Positions 10,501-16,759 of a stretch of 64,000 nt of DNA are shown here, piece by piece (the first letter of the stretch is position 1; the number at the start of each line of letters is the position of its first letter). Position numbers and translations under genes: made by a program. A model generated the notes under the pieces. The model was not told where the DNA came from and made no database searches. It worked only from the letters and a program-made list of their open reading frames with translations. The stretch lies in the NCBI RefSeq assembly GCF_003323745.1, contig NZ_QOIL01000010.1:62001-126000 (forward strand), read 5' to 3'. Origin of the DNA: Sphaerisporangium album (GTDB lineage: Bacteria > Actinomycetota > Actinomycetes > Streptosporangiales > Streptosporangiaceae).

Positions 10501-11876
10501 ACCCGTCGATCGCCAAGTTTATCTCGGCCGACCCGTTGCTGGACGTCGACAAACCTCAGTGGGCAAACCCCTACAGCTACGCTGGAAACAATCCGATCGG
10601 CATTTCCGATCCCGCTGGACTCAAGCCTTGCCTGAACAACACCCCGGAGTGCGACAGTTACAATCAGTACGAATGTAAGCGTAGCCCTACTTCCTGGTGC
10701 GAGGAATACTTCAAGCGGCAGAGACTCGCCAAGCGGGCGATGGAGGAGGCCGAGCGGTGGCGCAAGGCGGTCGCCGACCTGTTAATCCGGCGTACCCAGT
10801 GCGCGGTCTATGACTGCATCGGTGTGATCGACCAGCAGTTGACGCAGCTGCTTGGATTCGATCCGTTCGAGTACTATGACGACAGCGTCATGGCGAATGT
10901 CACTCGTTTCACCCTCGACGTAGTCAAATTCGTTATGGAGGACGCGGTCAAATGTACGGAGGGTAACGCGGGCTCCTGCGCTATGTTCGCGGCCAGCTTC
11001 ATACCGGGCGAAAAACTCGTGGTGGGTGGGGTGAAGCTCGCAGGAAAGGCTGGCAAGGCAGCAGAGAAGCTGGGCGGATACCTGGGCAAGTCCATCAAGT
11101 CGTGTAGTAGCTTCCCTCCCGGTGTCCTCGTGCTCATGGCCGACGGCGCCCACAAACCGATCGAGGACGTGAAACCGGGTGACGAGGTCGTCGTCTACGA
11201 TCCCGAAACCGGGAAACGCGGCGTGCGGCCGGTCCTGGCGACTCCGAGCAGCCAGGGTGAGAAGTATCTATACGAGATCGTTCTCCATACCGGCCACGCA
11301 GGAGTCGCCGGCGTCACAGCGACGGACCGGCACCCCTTCTGGGTGGAGGAGCAAGGTCATTGGCTCAACGCCTCCGACCTGAGGCCCGGAATGCTACTCC
11401 GGACCGCGGAGGGGGAGACCGCCGAGGTCACCGTAGTCCGGGCGCACCACCGGGCCGACCAGCGGGTGCACAACTTGACGATCGACGGTGTTCCGACGTA
11501 CTTCGTCACGGCCGGGGGCGAGGACATCCTCGTCCACAACGGTTCCTGCCTGCCCGCCCTGCGCGGATTCAACAGCGTGCGTATGACGTTCGGCAACCAG
11601 ACCTTCCTGCTCGACAAGAAGGGACTGTCTCACGTACTCAAGCGACATCACCCGAAGTACTGGGATGGATCACAAAAGGCGCAGCAGACGTTCTTCGATG
11701 CCGACATGTCAATCGATGACGTAGTCAAGGCCATCGGGGCCGTCATGCGACAGAACCGGTCTATCCTTCTGCAGAAGGGGGCGAACGGGACCTACCAGAT
11801 CCGCGGTAAGGTCAACGGAATCACCTACGTCCTCGGCGTCAAGAACGGACGTATAGGCCAGTTCTACCCGAAGTAA
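4542..11876 (+). CDS. Secreted RHS/YD-repeat polymorphic toxin with CBM5/12-like module, HINT domain and C-terminal toxin
   Basis: 2444-aa contact-dependent or secreted toxin. ATG 4542 follows GGAGGTTTGTC, an ideal ribosome site, and opens with a hydrophobic signal segment (WLLTVLAVALLVSSVNVV). Residues about 280-330 resemble the SpvB-like start of RHS shells (APELALSYSSSGVDSLTNY, MGWELS). An Ala/Pro-rich stretch leads to a CBM5/12-like module at residues 959-1010 (YPTWSRTGFYGKGNRVTW, HTWEAKN) and a Thr-Pro linker (1011-1037). YD repeats follow, with the RHS core ending DPAGL at 2027. A HINT domain runs from Cys2188 (VLMADGAHKPIEDVKPGD) to HN2333. The last 111 residues carry HVLKRHHPKYWDG and look like a small His-containing nuclease; I cannot name the family. 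The immunity gene starts 11 nt downstream. GC and codon use drop after about 7.9 kb, suggesting a mosaic origin. Confidence 0.93.
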   Translation: MRLQRVHVWLLTVLAVALLVSSVNVVTGLASPAGSSDSSSEPERSVEGRAVRKVADVHGAEDSPPLVEKDLAAVLPGAGSAEAVVGAAPAVAAGLPFWVGKADGVAAPGRVRVESIGAEAVKRVGGVAVGVRVARADGGVQAARVRVGVDYSTFAGAFSAGALSRLGLIEMPACVLAARPDAACAKAARNARVVPSSNDVAARQVVADLDAAPDGVPDAGNVYVLASVAAAEDPGSGTTNFAATDLKAAGSWQVGLSGGGFSYSYPIPVPPPVAGKAPELALSYSSSGVDSLTNYTNNQASVAGMGWELSTGFVERRFRGCADDAAETTKNADQRNWKHQCWESPDENDGDSATTDYTTSHLTLSVDGKSSQIVKDRTSGGWKTVEDYGWKIDYVIDTQAGLASWVVTTADGTRYRFGAVRDSNWQTAYVGDDPGEPCYSSYSKTGAPGLCNATWRWNLDQEIDPNGNVIDYTYTREENWYCKTVGALCQPGPLGDGRAFRVAYDRGGYLSQVAYGRNTNVAGSAHTAKVTFNTVDRGQPPASGVPWDNDTPTDLNCPSGPADVITACDTPGPAFYISKRLNTVVTSVVNPSGGWDEVYRLEAGYKWVYTQVLPPLPPAGPVLWLDTLRPVGLAGTGPDIALPPVDFEAVLLDNRADYNDSQGKPRLQMPRISAVYNGLGGRTDVYYGQANPCPIPSGYPTTGWDTNARDCYMATLGSYYDSGGIQRTSRAVYMKWLVTQVVDKDLVGGSPDVPTRYEYLGTPAWARAFNYMKATSVSGVVCTPPVTGYCKMLTEDWDEFRGYQTVRTIKGAGTSPDDYTVNTTSFFRGMYDDPNSSGTAKGTRITDFDGNGYNDSRVLVGRTLQEQTWRATTINGTTPAASAAAQPRPAAGPRVRQQSSQSQAAPAVAGASPQPRAALAVAGAEPVAAPAGSRVTTAALAPARAIAQGVRRLLGKATFACTYPTWSRTGFYGKGNRVTWVNHTWEAKNLNMGIGAEPGVDPSWLDLGVCATPTPTPTPTRTPTPTPTPTPTTPPPSGPALGGYVEIGSTRYEYTTVSTGNGPGIYDPLLITTSRQVSREAVTGGFRYTDQRTTYDSYGLPTKVNDYGDTGTATDNTCTTTAYARNTAKWMLDYPATVERRAGDACTSGTLLARTVTLYDGATNLAGNTPSAGDATETRTYSGDTEYTTVTATFDRYGRDISTTDARGKITRTAYQPAVGYPIDGVKVTNSVEHTATTWSSPSHGQNLKIRDAAGHDVVIDYDALGRTLRYWTPEQPQSGGTPAARVDYSIPYDGNLGQPTSAAKSTMNTLRSGTGGSAKWLSTHTYIDGFGRPRETQGASPAGGRVVTVTTYDTRGLSAARSAPAYNSAPPGSALLNPALTDLPQWSRSAYDGAGQIVAQVNYSTGRELSRTTTRYFGDRIEVQPPAGGKTVYYSDLKDRVTKVEEWADGVTHHDMTYAYDVNGHMTRMVDAAGNIRTFTFDSAGRRIASHDPDTGDSQDHYDAAGLLTWTSDGRGQKVSYDYDDLGRKTAVWAGESGTGTKLAEWVYDTLAPGKLTSSTRYVGGNAYKEEVTDYDIMGRPRGSKVTIPTSEDLLAGSYTFSAEYNTTGALSAVTMPAAGGLPAEKVTSTFDDLGMAKRVTSDLGGVFVYVDDARYTPTGQLAERTYGSNGKIKRTIRWDDSTGWVSRITTLTDAQTSTPKTAQDDQYYYDLSGQITRIMDAASAVAGSTPGQSECFLYDGLRRLAEAWTTTVSSCTEGPAAADGFGVDPYKQRYQYDAVGNMTTLTDTGQASVYHYPASGASSVRPNAVTSISKPGGGTDTYGYDNAGNLTSRSVDGKPGVFEWNELGELSKATVDGQETRMIYDADGERLIRRDPSGKVTLYLGSMDVELDGGRLTGKRYYTTPDGTTVAMRMGTTGVTWLASGFHGSEQLAINDSTGLVSRERYLPFGARRGIDDLPFTDRGFLGKVEDEATGLDYLSARYYDPSIAKFISADPLLDVDKPQWANPYSYAGNNPIGISDPAGLKPCLNNTPECDSYNQYECKRSPTSWCEEYFKRQRLAKRAMEEAERWRKAVADLLIRRTQCAVYDCIGVIDQQLTQLLGFDPFEYYDDSVMANVTRFTLDVVKFVMEDAVKCTEGNAGSCAMFAASFIPGEKLVVGGVKLAGKAGKAAEKLGGYLGKSIKSCSSFPPGVLVLMADGAHKPIEDVKPGDEVVVYDPETGKRGVRPVLATPSSQGEKYLYEIVLHTGHAGVAGVTATDRHPFWVEEQGHWLNASDLRPGMLLRTAEGETAEVTVVRAHHRADQRVHNLTIDGVPTYFVTAGGEDILVHNGSCLPALRGFNSVRMTFGNQTFLLDKKGLSHVLKRHHPKYWDGSQKAQQTFFDADMSIDDVVKAIGAVMRQNRSILLQKGANGTYQIRGKVNGITYVLGVKNGRIGQFYPK

Positions 11877-11887
11877 AGGTTCGTTTC

Positions 11888-12346
11888 ATGATCAACGTTC
11901 GGAGTTTCTTCCGGACCCCTGACGGTGAGTTCGTGGCCGTGGACGAGTTCGACGGGGCATTGGACGATCTCGACTACATCGAGGGAGCCATAGAACTCGA
12001 GGTCGACGGGAAGCCGATGCTGGGCAAGGCGGAATGGGACTATGTCGACGAGTTGTGGTTCTACATCTCTGACATGGTCAGGGAGATGCGGTCCACCGGC
12101 GAGGCCATGACCGATTTTCCCGACCAGCCGATCACTCTGTCGTTCCGGCGGATCGACCGTGTCGGGCGGGTGAGGATATCGTGCGACTTCGGCGTCTCGC
12201 ACGAGCGTCGCGACGCGGTCGTCCGGGAGGAGGAGTTGCTGGACGCACTCCGGCGTTCGGGAAGCCTTTTCTTCGAAAAGATGGCGATCCTGGCTCCCGG
12301 TCACAGCAAAGGCTACGCGGATGCCGTCGAACGCCTTCAAGGCTGA
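11888..12346 (+). CDS. Probable immunity protein for the RHS C-terminal toxin
   Basis: 152-aa acidic soluble protein (DEFDGALDDLDYIEGAIELE near the N-terminus), of no family I recognise. It begins 11 nt after the toxin stop, the position immunity genes occupy in polymorphic-toxin loci, and has the matching lower GC. By analogy it would bind and neutralise the toxin domain at residues 2334-2444 in the producing cell. Assignment rests on position and composition, not on a motif. Confidence 0.7.
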   Translation: MINVRSFFRTPDGEFVAVDEFDGALDDLDYIEGAIELEVDGKPMLGKAEWDYVDELWFYISDMVREMRSTGEAMTDFPDQPITLSFRRIDRVGRVRISCDFGVSHERRDAVVREEELLDALRRSGSLFFEKMAILAPGHSKGYADAVERLQG

Positions 12347-12482
12347 AGGGCTTGTCCGGCGCCGCGTGGACTTCGGGCACATCAGTCCGGCCCGGAGTAC
12401 CTGTGCGCCCCGAAAGCCCGGACTCTATACGTGTCGTGACTTGGAGACGGCGCGCTGGTAGAGGGCCATTTAGCGGTCAGCC

Positions 12483-12938
12483 ATGATCGAAGTGGTCAGT
12501 GTCCGGCACTACCGCCAGATCCGCCAGCGCGTGCAGGACCTCATCGTCGAGGGGCTGCATACTTACTATGTAGCCCGCGGCGAGAACCACGTCCTCGTCC
12601 ACAATGAAGCGTGCTTCATGATGTCCTCGGCCATCGGCAAGGATCCTCTTTTCGCCAGGGAGGCGCAGCGGGCCGGTAAGGACACGACAGTGCAGCGAGA
12701 GATGGCCGCGACGTTCGACCAGCTCTCCAAGGGCAACTGCCAGCCCGGTATGGAGACCAAGTACTACAGGAGCGGTATGTAGTACGCGCGTAGCAGGAAC
12801 CGCGCCCGTTTGTTCTTCAGGATCGTGGACGGGGGTATGGAGATCGTCGGGAAGGCCGGCAAGGCCGACCAGGACACAGTCATGGACAGGGTCAAGAAGT
12901 TGTATGGGCCGAGGGGATATGCCTTAGCGCGACGGTGA
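12483..12938 (+). pseudogene. Orphan HINT-toxin cassette, interrupted by an in-frame TAG
   Basis: The translation begins with the end of a HINT domain. LIVEGLHTYYVARGENHVLVHN parallels the LTIDGVPTYFVTAGGEDILVHN segment of the intact RHS toxin, with no N-terminal RHS shell and no upstream HINT part. A different toxin domain follows (SSAIGKDPLF, FDQLSKGNCQPGMETKYYRS), then TAG at 12780-12782. The same frame then continues with convincing protein sequence (RNRARLFFRIVDGGMEIVGK, DRVKKLYG) to TGA at 12936-12938. The tail resembles small RelE/barnase-type RNase folds by eye. This looks like a displaced C-terminal toxin module, as known for rhs and cdiA loci, now inactivated. The ATG at 12483 may not be a real start. 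Confidence 0.75.
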
Positions 12939-13266
12939 CGGGTTCTCGGCGAGATTCGTTCTCGATGAGAATGAAATGGAGGCGCCGGAAACGGCTGATT
13001 ACATCGACGTGTTCGTCACGCTGCACGATGACGGAAGCAATTGGATCGGCGTCTTCGTTTCGCTGGGCAAGCTGGAACGCCTGATGCGCCAACTCGACGG
13101 TACCGATGAGTGCTGTGGGGGCCTGTACTACTACGAGAGCGGGTTGGTCCTGCTGCGCGAGCCGGGTGTCGACGCCATGTTCGCGGCGATACAGGACATG
13201 GTCGATGAGGATGGTATTCGAAGACATCTCGTGAGGCAGGTCGAGGACGACGACGAGGACGTCTGA
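12919..13266 (+). pseudogene. Partner (immunity) gene of the orphan toxin, nonsense codon at position 3
   Basis: The frame reads ATG CCT TAG, then RDGDGFSARFVLDENE and APETADYIDVFVTLHDDG. That matches the N-terminus of the protein at 3817-4176, which has ATG TGT CAG at the same place, so CAG has become TAG. GAGGGG lies just before the ATG and the start overlaps the orphan toxin 3' end, as expected for a toxin-immunity pair. Restart at the in-frame ATG 12976 would give a 96-residue product (MEAPETADY to EDDDEDV). It is either dead or a shortened protein. Confidence 0.65.
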
Positions 13267-13275
13267 GTTCCGGGG

Positions 13276-13297
13276 CGCCGAGGAGCATCCATCGGCG
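13276..13297. terminator. Weak hairpin between convergent genes
   Basis: CGCCGA (13276-13281) pairs with TCGGCG (13292-13297), with an inner GGA/TCC. It is the only structure in the 53-bp gap between the decayed immunity gene and the convergent glycosyltransferase gene. Confidence 0.35.
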
Positions 13298-13319
13298 TCG
13301 TCGTCCATGGCATCGTCGG

Positions 13320-14534
13320 TTATCGGCCCGGCGTGGTGGTGAGGCGACTGTAGAGGGTCAGGTACTTGTCGGCCATTACTGCGGGGGAGAAGCGGGTTCG
13401 GGCTTCTCGGCGGCATTCGTCGGGGTCGATTTCGTCGGTGCGGAGGAGGTATTCGGCCAGTTCCTCCTCGGTGTCGGCGAGGAAGCCCGTCCGGCCGTGG
13501 TCGATGATCTCGGGGAGGACGCCTCGGCGCAGGCCCACGGGCGGGACGCCGAGGGCCAGGGCTTCGACTACGGCGGTGCCGCCGGGTTCGTCCCATTGGA
13601 TGGGGAAGAGGGCGGCGCGGGCGGAGGCGTAGAGTTCGTCGCGCTCTGAGCCGCCGACCGAGCCCGCCCAGCGGACGAGGTCGCCGTCGAGGTACGGGGT
13701 CACCTGGTCGAGGTGGTAGCGGACGTCGGGGTGGCCGTTGAGCGGGTGGTCGGGGTCCTCGGTGACGGACTGGAGCTCGGCGGCGTCGTTCAGACCGCTC
13801 ACCGGGCCGGCCAGGACGAGGGGGAGGCCGAGCTTCTGGCAGATCCTGGCCGCGATGTCCTGGCCCTTGAGGGCGCAGACGCGGCCCATCACGATCAGAT
13901 GCTCGCCGCGGGGGAGGGAGGGGTCCGTGCCTGCCGCCGATGTGCCTGCCCGCGTGCCGGCCGACGCGCCGGTCGAAGTGCCGGTCCTGGCGGTCGTGCC
14001 GGTCGGTGTGCCGGCCAGCGGGGTGGCCAGGTGGACGGCGCCGAGGGAGGCCGCGCGCAGTGCGGCGGGGGCGCGGCGGAGCTGGGACTCCGACACGCCG
14101 TTGACGGCGATGGAGCCGGGGAAGGCGCCGTAGAAGGCGGCGTGCTTGCGCAGGTCCCAGTGCAGGGTGTGCAGGACGGGTGGGCCGCCGAACCCGGACA
14201 ACGTGGAGAGGACGGCGGGGCCGACGACCTCCAGGTGGTCGTGGACGAGGTCGATGTCGTCGCGGGAGCGCAGCTCGGCCGCCACCCGCGCCATGTGGGC
14301 GTGCGCGATGCCCATGACCTGGTTGTACGGCTTCTGTAGGTGGGTGAACTGGCCCTCGTCGAAGACGCTGATGTGCTCGTCGGCCTCCAGCGTGCTCTCG
14401 CCGACCGTGGCGAGCACGACCCGCACGCCGCGCTCGCGCAGCGCCGGCACCAGGGTGGCGACGATGTTCTCGATCCCTCCGTAGCCGGTGGGCGGCACGG
14501 GAAGCCAAGGACCGGCGTTCATGAGGACGTTCAT
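13320..14534 (-). CDS. GT4-family glycosyltransferase
   Basis: 404-aa retaining GT-B glycosyltransferase. The N-terminal domain opens MNVLMNAGPWLPVPPTGYGG, a glycine-rich acceptor-side loop. The C-terminal nucleotide-sugar domain carries HLIVMGRVCALKGQDIA and the donor-binding motif EPGGTAVVEALALGVPPVG (E-x7-E type). ATG 14534 has AGGAGG 4 nt before it and overlaps the stop of the upstream gpgS-like gene by 4 nt, so the two are translationally coupled. A Thr/Gly/Ala-rich insertion at about residues 172-204 separates the domains and is unusual. The donor and acceptor are unknown; with gpgS next door a glucosylglycerate-derived glycoside is a reasonable guess. Confidence 0.88.
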   Translation of the reverse strand: MNVLMNAGPWLPVPPTGYGGIENIVATLVPALRERGVRVVLATVGESTLEADEHISVFDEGQFTHLQKPYNQVMGIAHAHMARVAAELRSRDDIDLVHDHLEVVGPAVLSTLSGFGGPPVLHTLHWDLRKHAAFYGAFPGSIAVNGVSESQLRRAPAALRAASLGAVHLATPLAGTPTGTTARTGTSTGASAGTRAGTSAAGTDPSLPRGEHLIVMGRVCALKGQDIAARICQKLGLPLVLAGPVSGLNDAAELQSVTEDPDHPLNGHPDVRYHLDQVTPYLDGDLVRWAGSVGGSERDELYASARAALFPIQWDEPGGTAVVEALALGVPPVGLRRGVLPEIIDHGRTGFLADTEEELAEYLLRTDEIDPDECRREARTRFSPAVMADKYLTLYSRLTTTPGR

Positions 14535-15646
14535 GCGACCTCCTCTGTCGCGGACGGGACGGCGGGGAGCGCGGGCATGGGCGGGGCCAGGGGCAGGACC
14601 ATGGGTGAGGTCACGGACGGCTCGGCCGGGACGGGCGGCGGGGAGGACATGGCGGGCGGGCGGGCGGTGGCGCGGGCGCCGAGGACGGAGGCGAGGGGCG
14701 GGCGTTCGGCGACGCCGACGTCGCTCAGGGTCGTGTTGCCGTCCGCGTCGAACTGGAGCAGGCCGGTGGCGGGCGGCTCGGAGGCGACGATGCGCCCCTG
14801 ACGTTCGAGCCGGGACCACGCGGTCAGCATGATCTGCCCGGCCATGCGGCCGAGCGCGGCGGTGGACTGGTGGCTGTGCTCGCGGCAGCCCAGGTCGACC
14901 TGCGCCATGGCGTCGAGCCCGATGTGCTGGAGCAGGTCGACCAGGAGCCCGAACTCGACCCCGTACTCGGTGACGAAGGGGACGGCCTCCAGGACCTCGC
15001 GCCGGGCCGCGTACTCCCCGCCGAGCGGCTGGACGAACCCGGCGAGCTCGGGCCAGTAGAGGTTCAGCATCGGCCGGGCCACCAGTTCGGTGACGCGGCC
15101 GCCCGCGCCGCGCTGCGCGACCCCGTCCGGACCGGTGAGCGGCCGCTCGTAGGCGCCCTTCACGAAATGGACGTGCGGCTGGGTGAGCAGCGGGCCGAGC
15201 AGCCCGGAGATGAAGTGGGAGCCGAAGTTGCGCAGGTCGGAGTCGGCGTACACGACGATGTCGCCGGTGGAGGCGGCGAGCCCCTTCCACAGGGCCTCTC
15301 CCTTGCCCGACAACGACGGCAGGCCGGGCAGGACGTCGTCCTGGGACACGACCCGGGCGCCGGCCTCGGTGGCGCGTACGGCGGTGGCGTCGGTGCTGCG
15401 CGAGTCGACGACGATGATCTCGTCCACGAGCGGGACGTCCTCGACCAGGTCGCGGCGGATGGCCGCGACGATGCCGCCGACGGTCTCCTGCTCGTCGCGG
15501 GCGGGCAGGACGACGCTGACGGTGGTGGCTCCCTTGGCGGGGAGGAGGGTGTGGGGCGGCCAGTCGGCCGCCGCGCTGGTGTGAGGGCCGAACCAGTCCC
15601 CGACGAGGGCCGGAAGCCGTCGGGAAGGGTGGGAATGTCCATCCAT
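14531..15646 (-). CDS. gpgS: Glucosyl-3-phosphoglycerate synthase-like GT81 glycosyltransferase
   Basis: 371-aa GT-A enzyme of the GpgS family, which transfers glucose from an NDP-sugar to 3-phosphoglycerate. Visible family motifs: VVLPARDEQ (about 45-53), DSRSTDAT (81-88), GKGEALWKGL (114-123) and the metal-binding ADSDLRNF (134-141). After about residue 320 there is a Pro/Ala-rich tail (SSPPPVPAEP) not expected of the family. ATG 15646 (MDGHSHP) chosen; in-frame ATGs at 15670 and 15682 are possible. It is coupled to the GT4 gene by a 4-nt overlap. A GH63 glucosylglycerate/mannosylglycerate hydrolase homologue lies 2 kb away, suggesting that glucosylglycerate or a relative is the compound handled here. 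Confidence 0.85.
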   Translation of the reverse strand: MDGHSHPSRRLPALVGDWFGPHTSAAADWPPHTLLPAKGATTVSVVLPARDEQETVGGIVAAIRRDLVEDVPLVDEIIVVDSRSTDATAVRATEAGARVVSQDDVLPGLPSLSGKGEALWKGLAASTGDIVVYADSDLRNFGSHFISGLLGPLLTQPHVHFVKGAYERPLTGPDGVAQRGAGGRVTELVARPMLNLYWPELAGFVQPLGGEYAARREVLEAVPFVTEYGVEFGLLVDLLQHIGLDAMAQVDLGCREHSHQSTAALGRMAGQIMLTAWSRLERQGRIVASEPPATGLLQFDADGNTTLSDVGVAERPPLASVLGARATARPPAMSSPPPVPAEPSVTSPMVLPLAPPMPALPAVPSATEEVA

Positions 15647-15759
15647 GCGAGTGCCCCGATCTGTTGGCATGACGGGCGGCAAATCTGCCCCGGAAAAAGC
15701 GGTTCGAACATTGCCGTTTGCGGAGCCGCAGAGGTGGCATATGCCGCTTCGTGACCTCG

Positions 15760-16719
15760 ATGACGCGTATCGGCATTATCGGTGCTGGAAATGTCGCGGC
15801 CCGCCATGCGGATGTCCTGTCGTGTTTCCCCGATGTAACAATTAGTGCGATCGCCGACACGGATCCGGCGAGGGCCGGGGCGCTGGCCGCCCGGTACGGA
15901 TCACGGGCTTATGGCGCCCACACCGAGATGCTCGACGCGGGCGGCCTGGACGCGGTCTACGTCTGCGTGCCCCCGTTCGCCCACGGCGCGCCGGAGCTCG
16001 ATGTGCTGGCCGCGAATATCCCGATATTCGTGGAAAAGCCGCTCGCGCTGGACCTGGCCACCGCCGAGAAGATCGCCGCCGAGATCCGCAGGCGCGGCCT
16101 GGTGTCGGCGGTCGGCCACCACTGGCGCTACTTCGACACCGTTCGCCGGGCCGCGGAGCTCCTCGACGGCAGGCCCGTACGGCTGGCGCTCGGCCACTGG
16201 CTCGACAAGGTCCCCCCGGTGCCGTGGTGGCTGCGGCGGGACGGGTCCGGCGGGCAGGTGCTGGAGCAGGCCGTCCACGTGCTCGACCTGGCCCGCGTCC
16301 TGGTGGGCGAGGTGGACATGGTGCACGCAGTCCCCGCTACGGGTGCCGGCGACGGCGAGATCGACCGCGCGGTCGCCGCCGTGCTGCGCTTCCGCGGCGG
16401 CGCGGCGGGGGTGCTCGCCACGACGAGCCTGCTCGGGCGCAAGCTCAGGGCCGGCCTGGAGGTGCACGCCGAGGGGATCACCCTGGAGATCGGCGAGACG
16501 GCCCTGGTGGTGGACGGCGGTGGTGAGCCGGGCGCGGTGTTCGAGGACTCCGGCGACGCCAAGGTCCGCGTGGACCGGGAGTTCGTGGACGCCGTGCGCG
16601 GCGCGGACGCCGACGTGCGCGCCCCTTACGAGGAGGCCCTGCGCAGCCACCGCCTGGCGTACGCGGTCGCGCGCTCGGCCTCCGAGGGCGTCCCGGTCAC
16701 GCTGGACGAGGATCGCTGA
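15760..16719 (+). CDS. Gfo/Idh/MocA-family oxidoreductase
   Basis: 319-aa NAD(P)-dependent sugar or cyclitol dehydrogenase. The N-terminal Rossmann motif is RIGIIGAGNVAARHADVL, followed by the family signature VEKPLALDLATAE, whose Lys is the usual catalytic residue of the EKP motif. GHHWRYFDTV and EQAVHVLDLARVL follow, the latter holding the His of the catalytic region. ATG 15760 (MTRIGIIG) is chosen because the frame upstream lacks protein character. It is divergent from gpgS and followed 40 nt later by a zinc-type dehydrogenase, so these two probably form one transcript. The substrate is not known. Confidence 0.9.
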   Translation: MTRIGIIGAGNVAARHADVLSCFPDVTISAIADTDPARAGALAARYGSRAYGAHTEMLDAGGLDAVYVCVPPFAHGAPELDVLAANIPIFVEKPLALDLATAEKIAAEIRRRGLVSAVGHHWRYFDTVRRAAELLDGRPVRLALGHWLDKVPPVPWWLRRDGSGGQVLEQAVHVLDLARVLVGEVDMVHAVPATGAGDGEIDRAVAAVLRFRGGAAGVLATTSLLGRKLRAGLEVHAEGITLEIGETALVVDGGGEPGAVFEDSGDAKVRVDREFVDAVRGADADVRAPYEEALRSHRLAYAVARSASEGVPVTLDEDR

Positions 16720-16759
16720 CAATCCGGAAGCGGACACGAGGGCCCGGAGGATGACCGGA

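Noticed and set aside
12349-12486. Further HINT or RHS remnants between the immunity gene and the orphan module
   Set aside because: Reading all three forward frames shows no segment resembling HINT or RHS sequence; the homology begins only around 12483.
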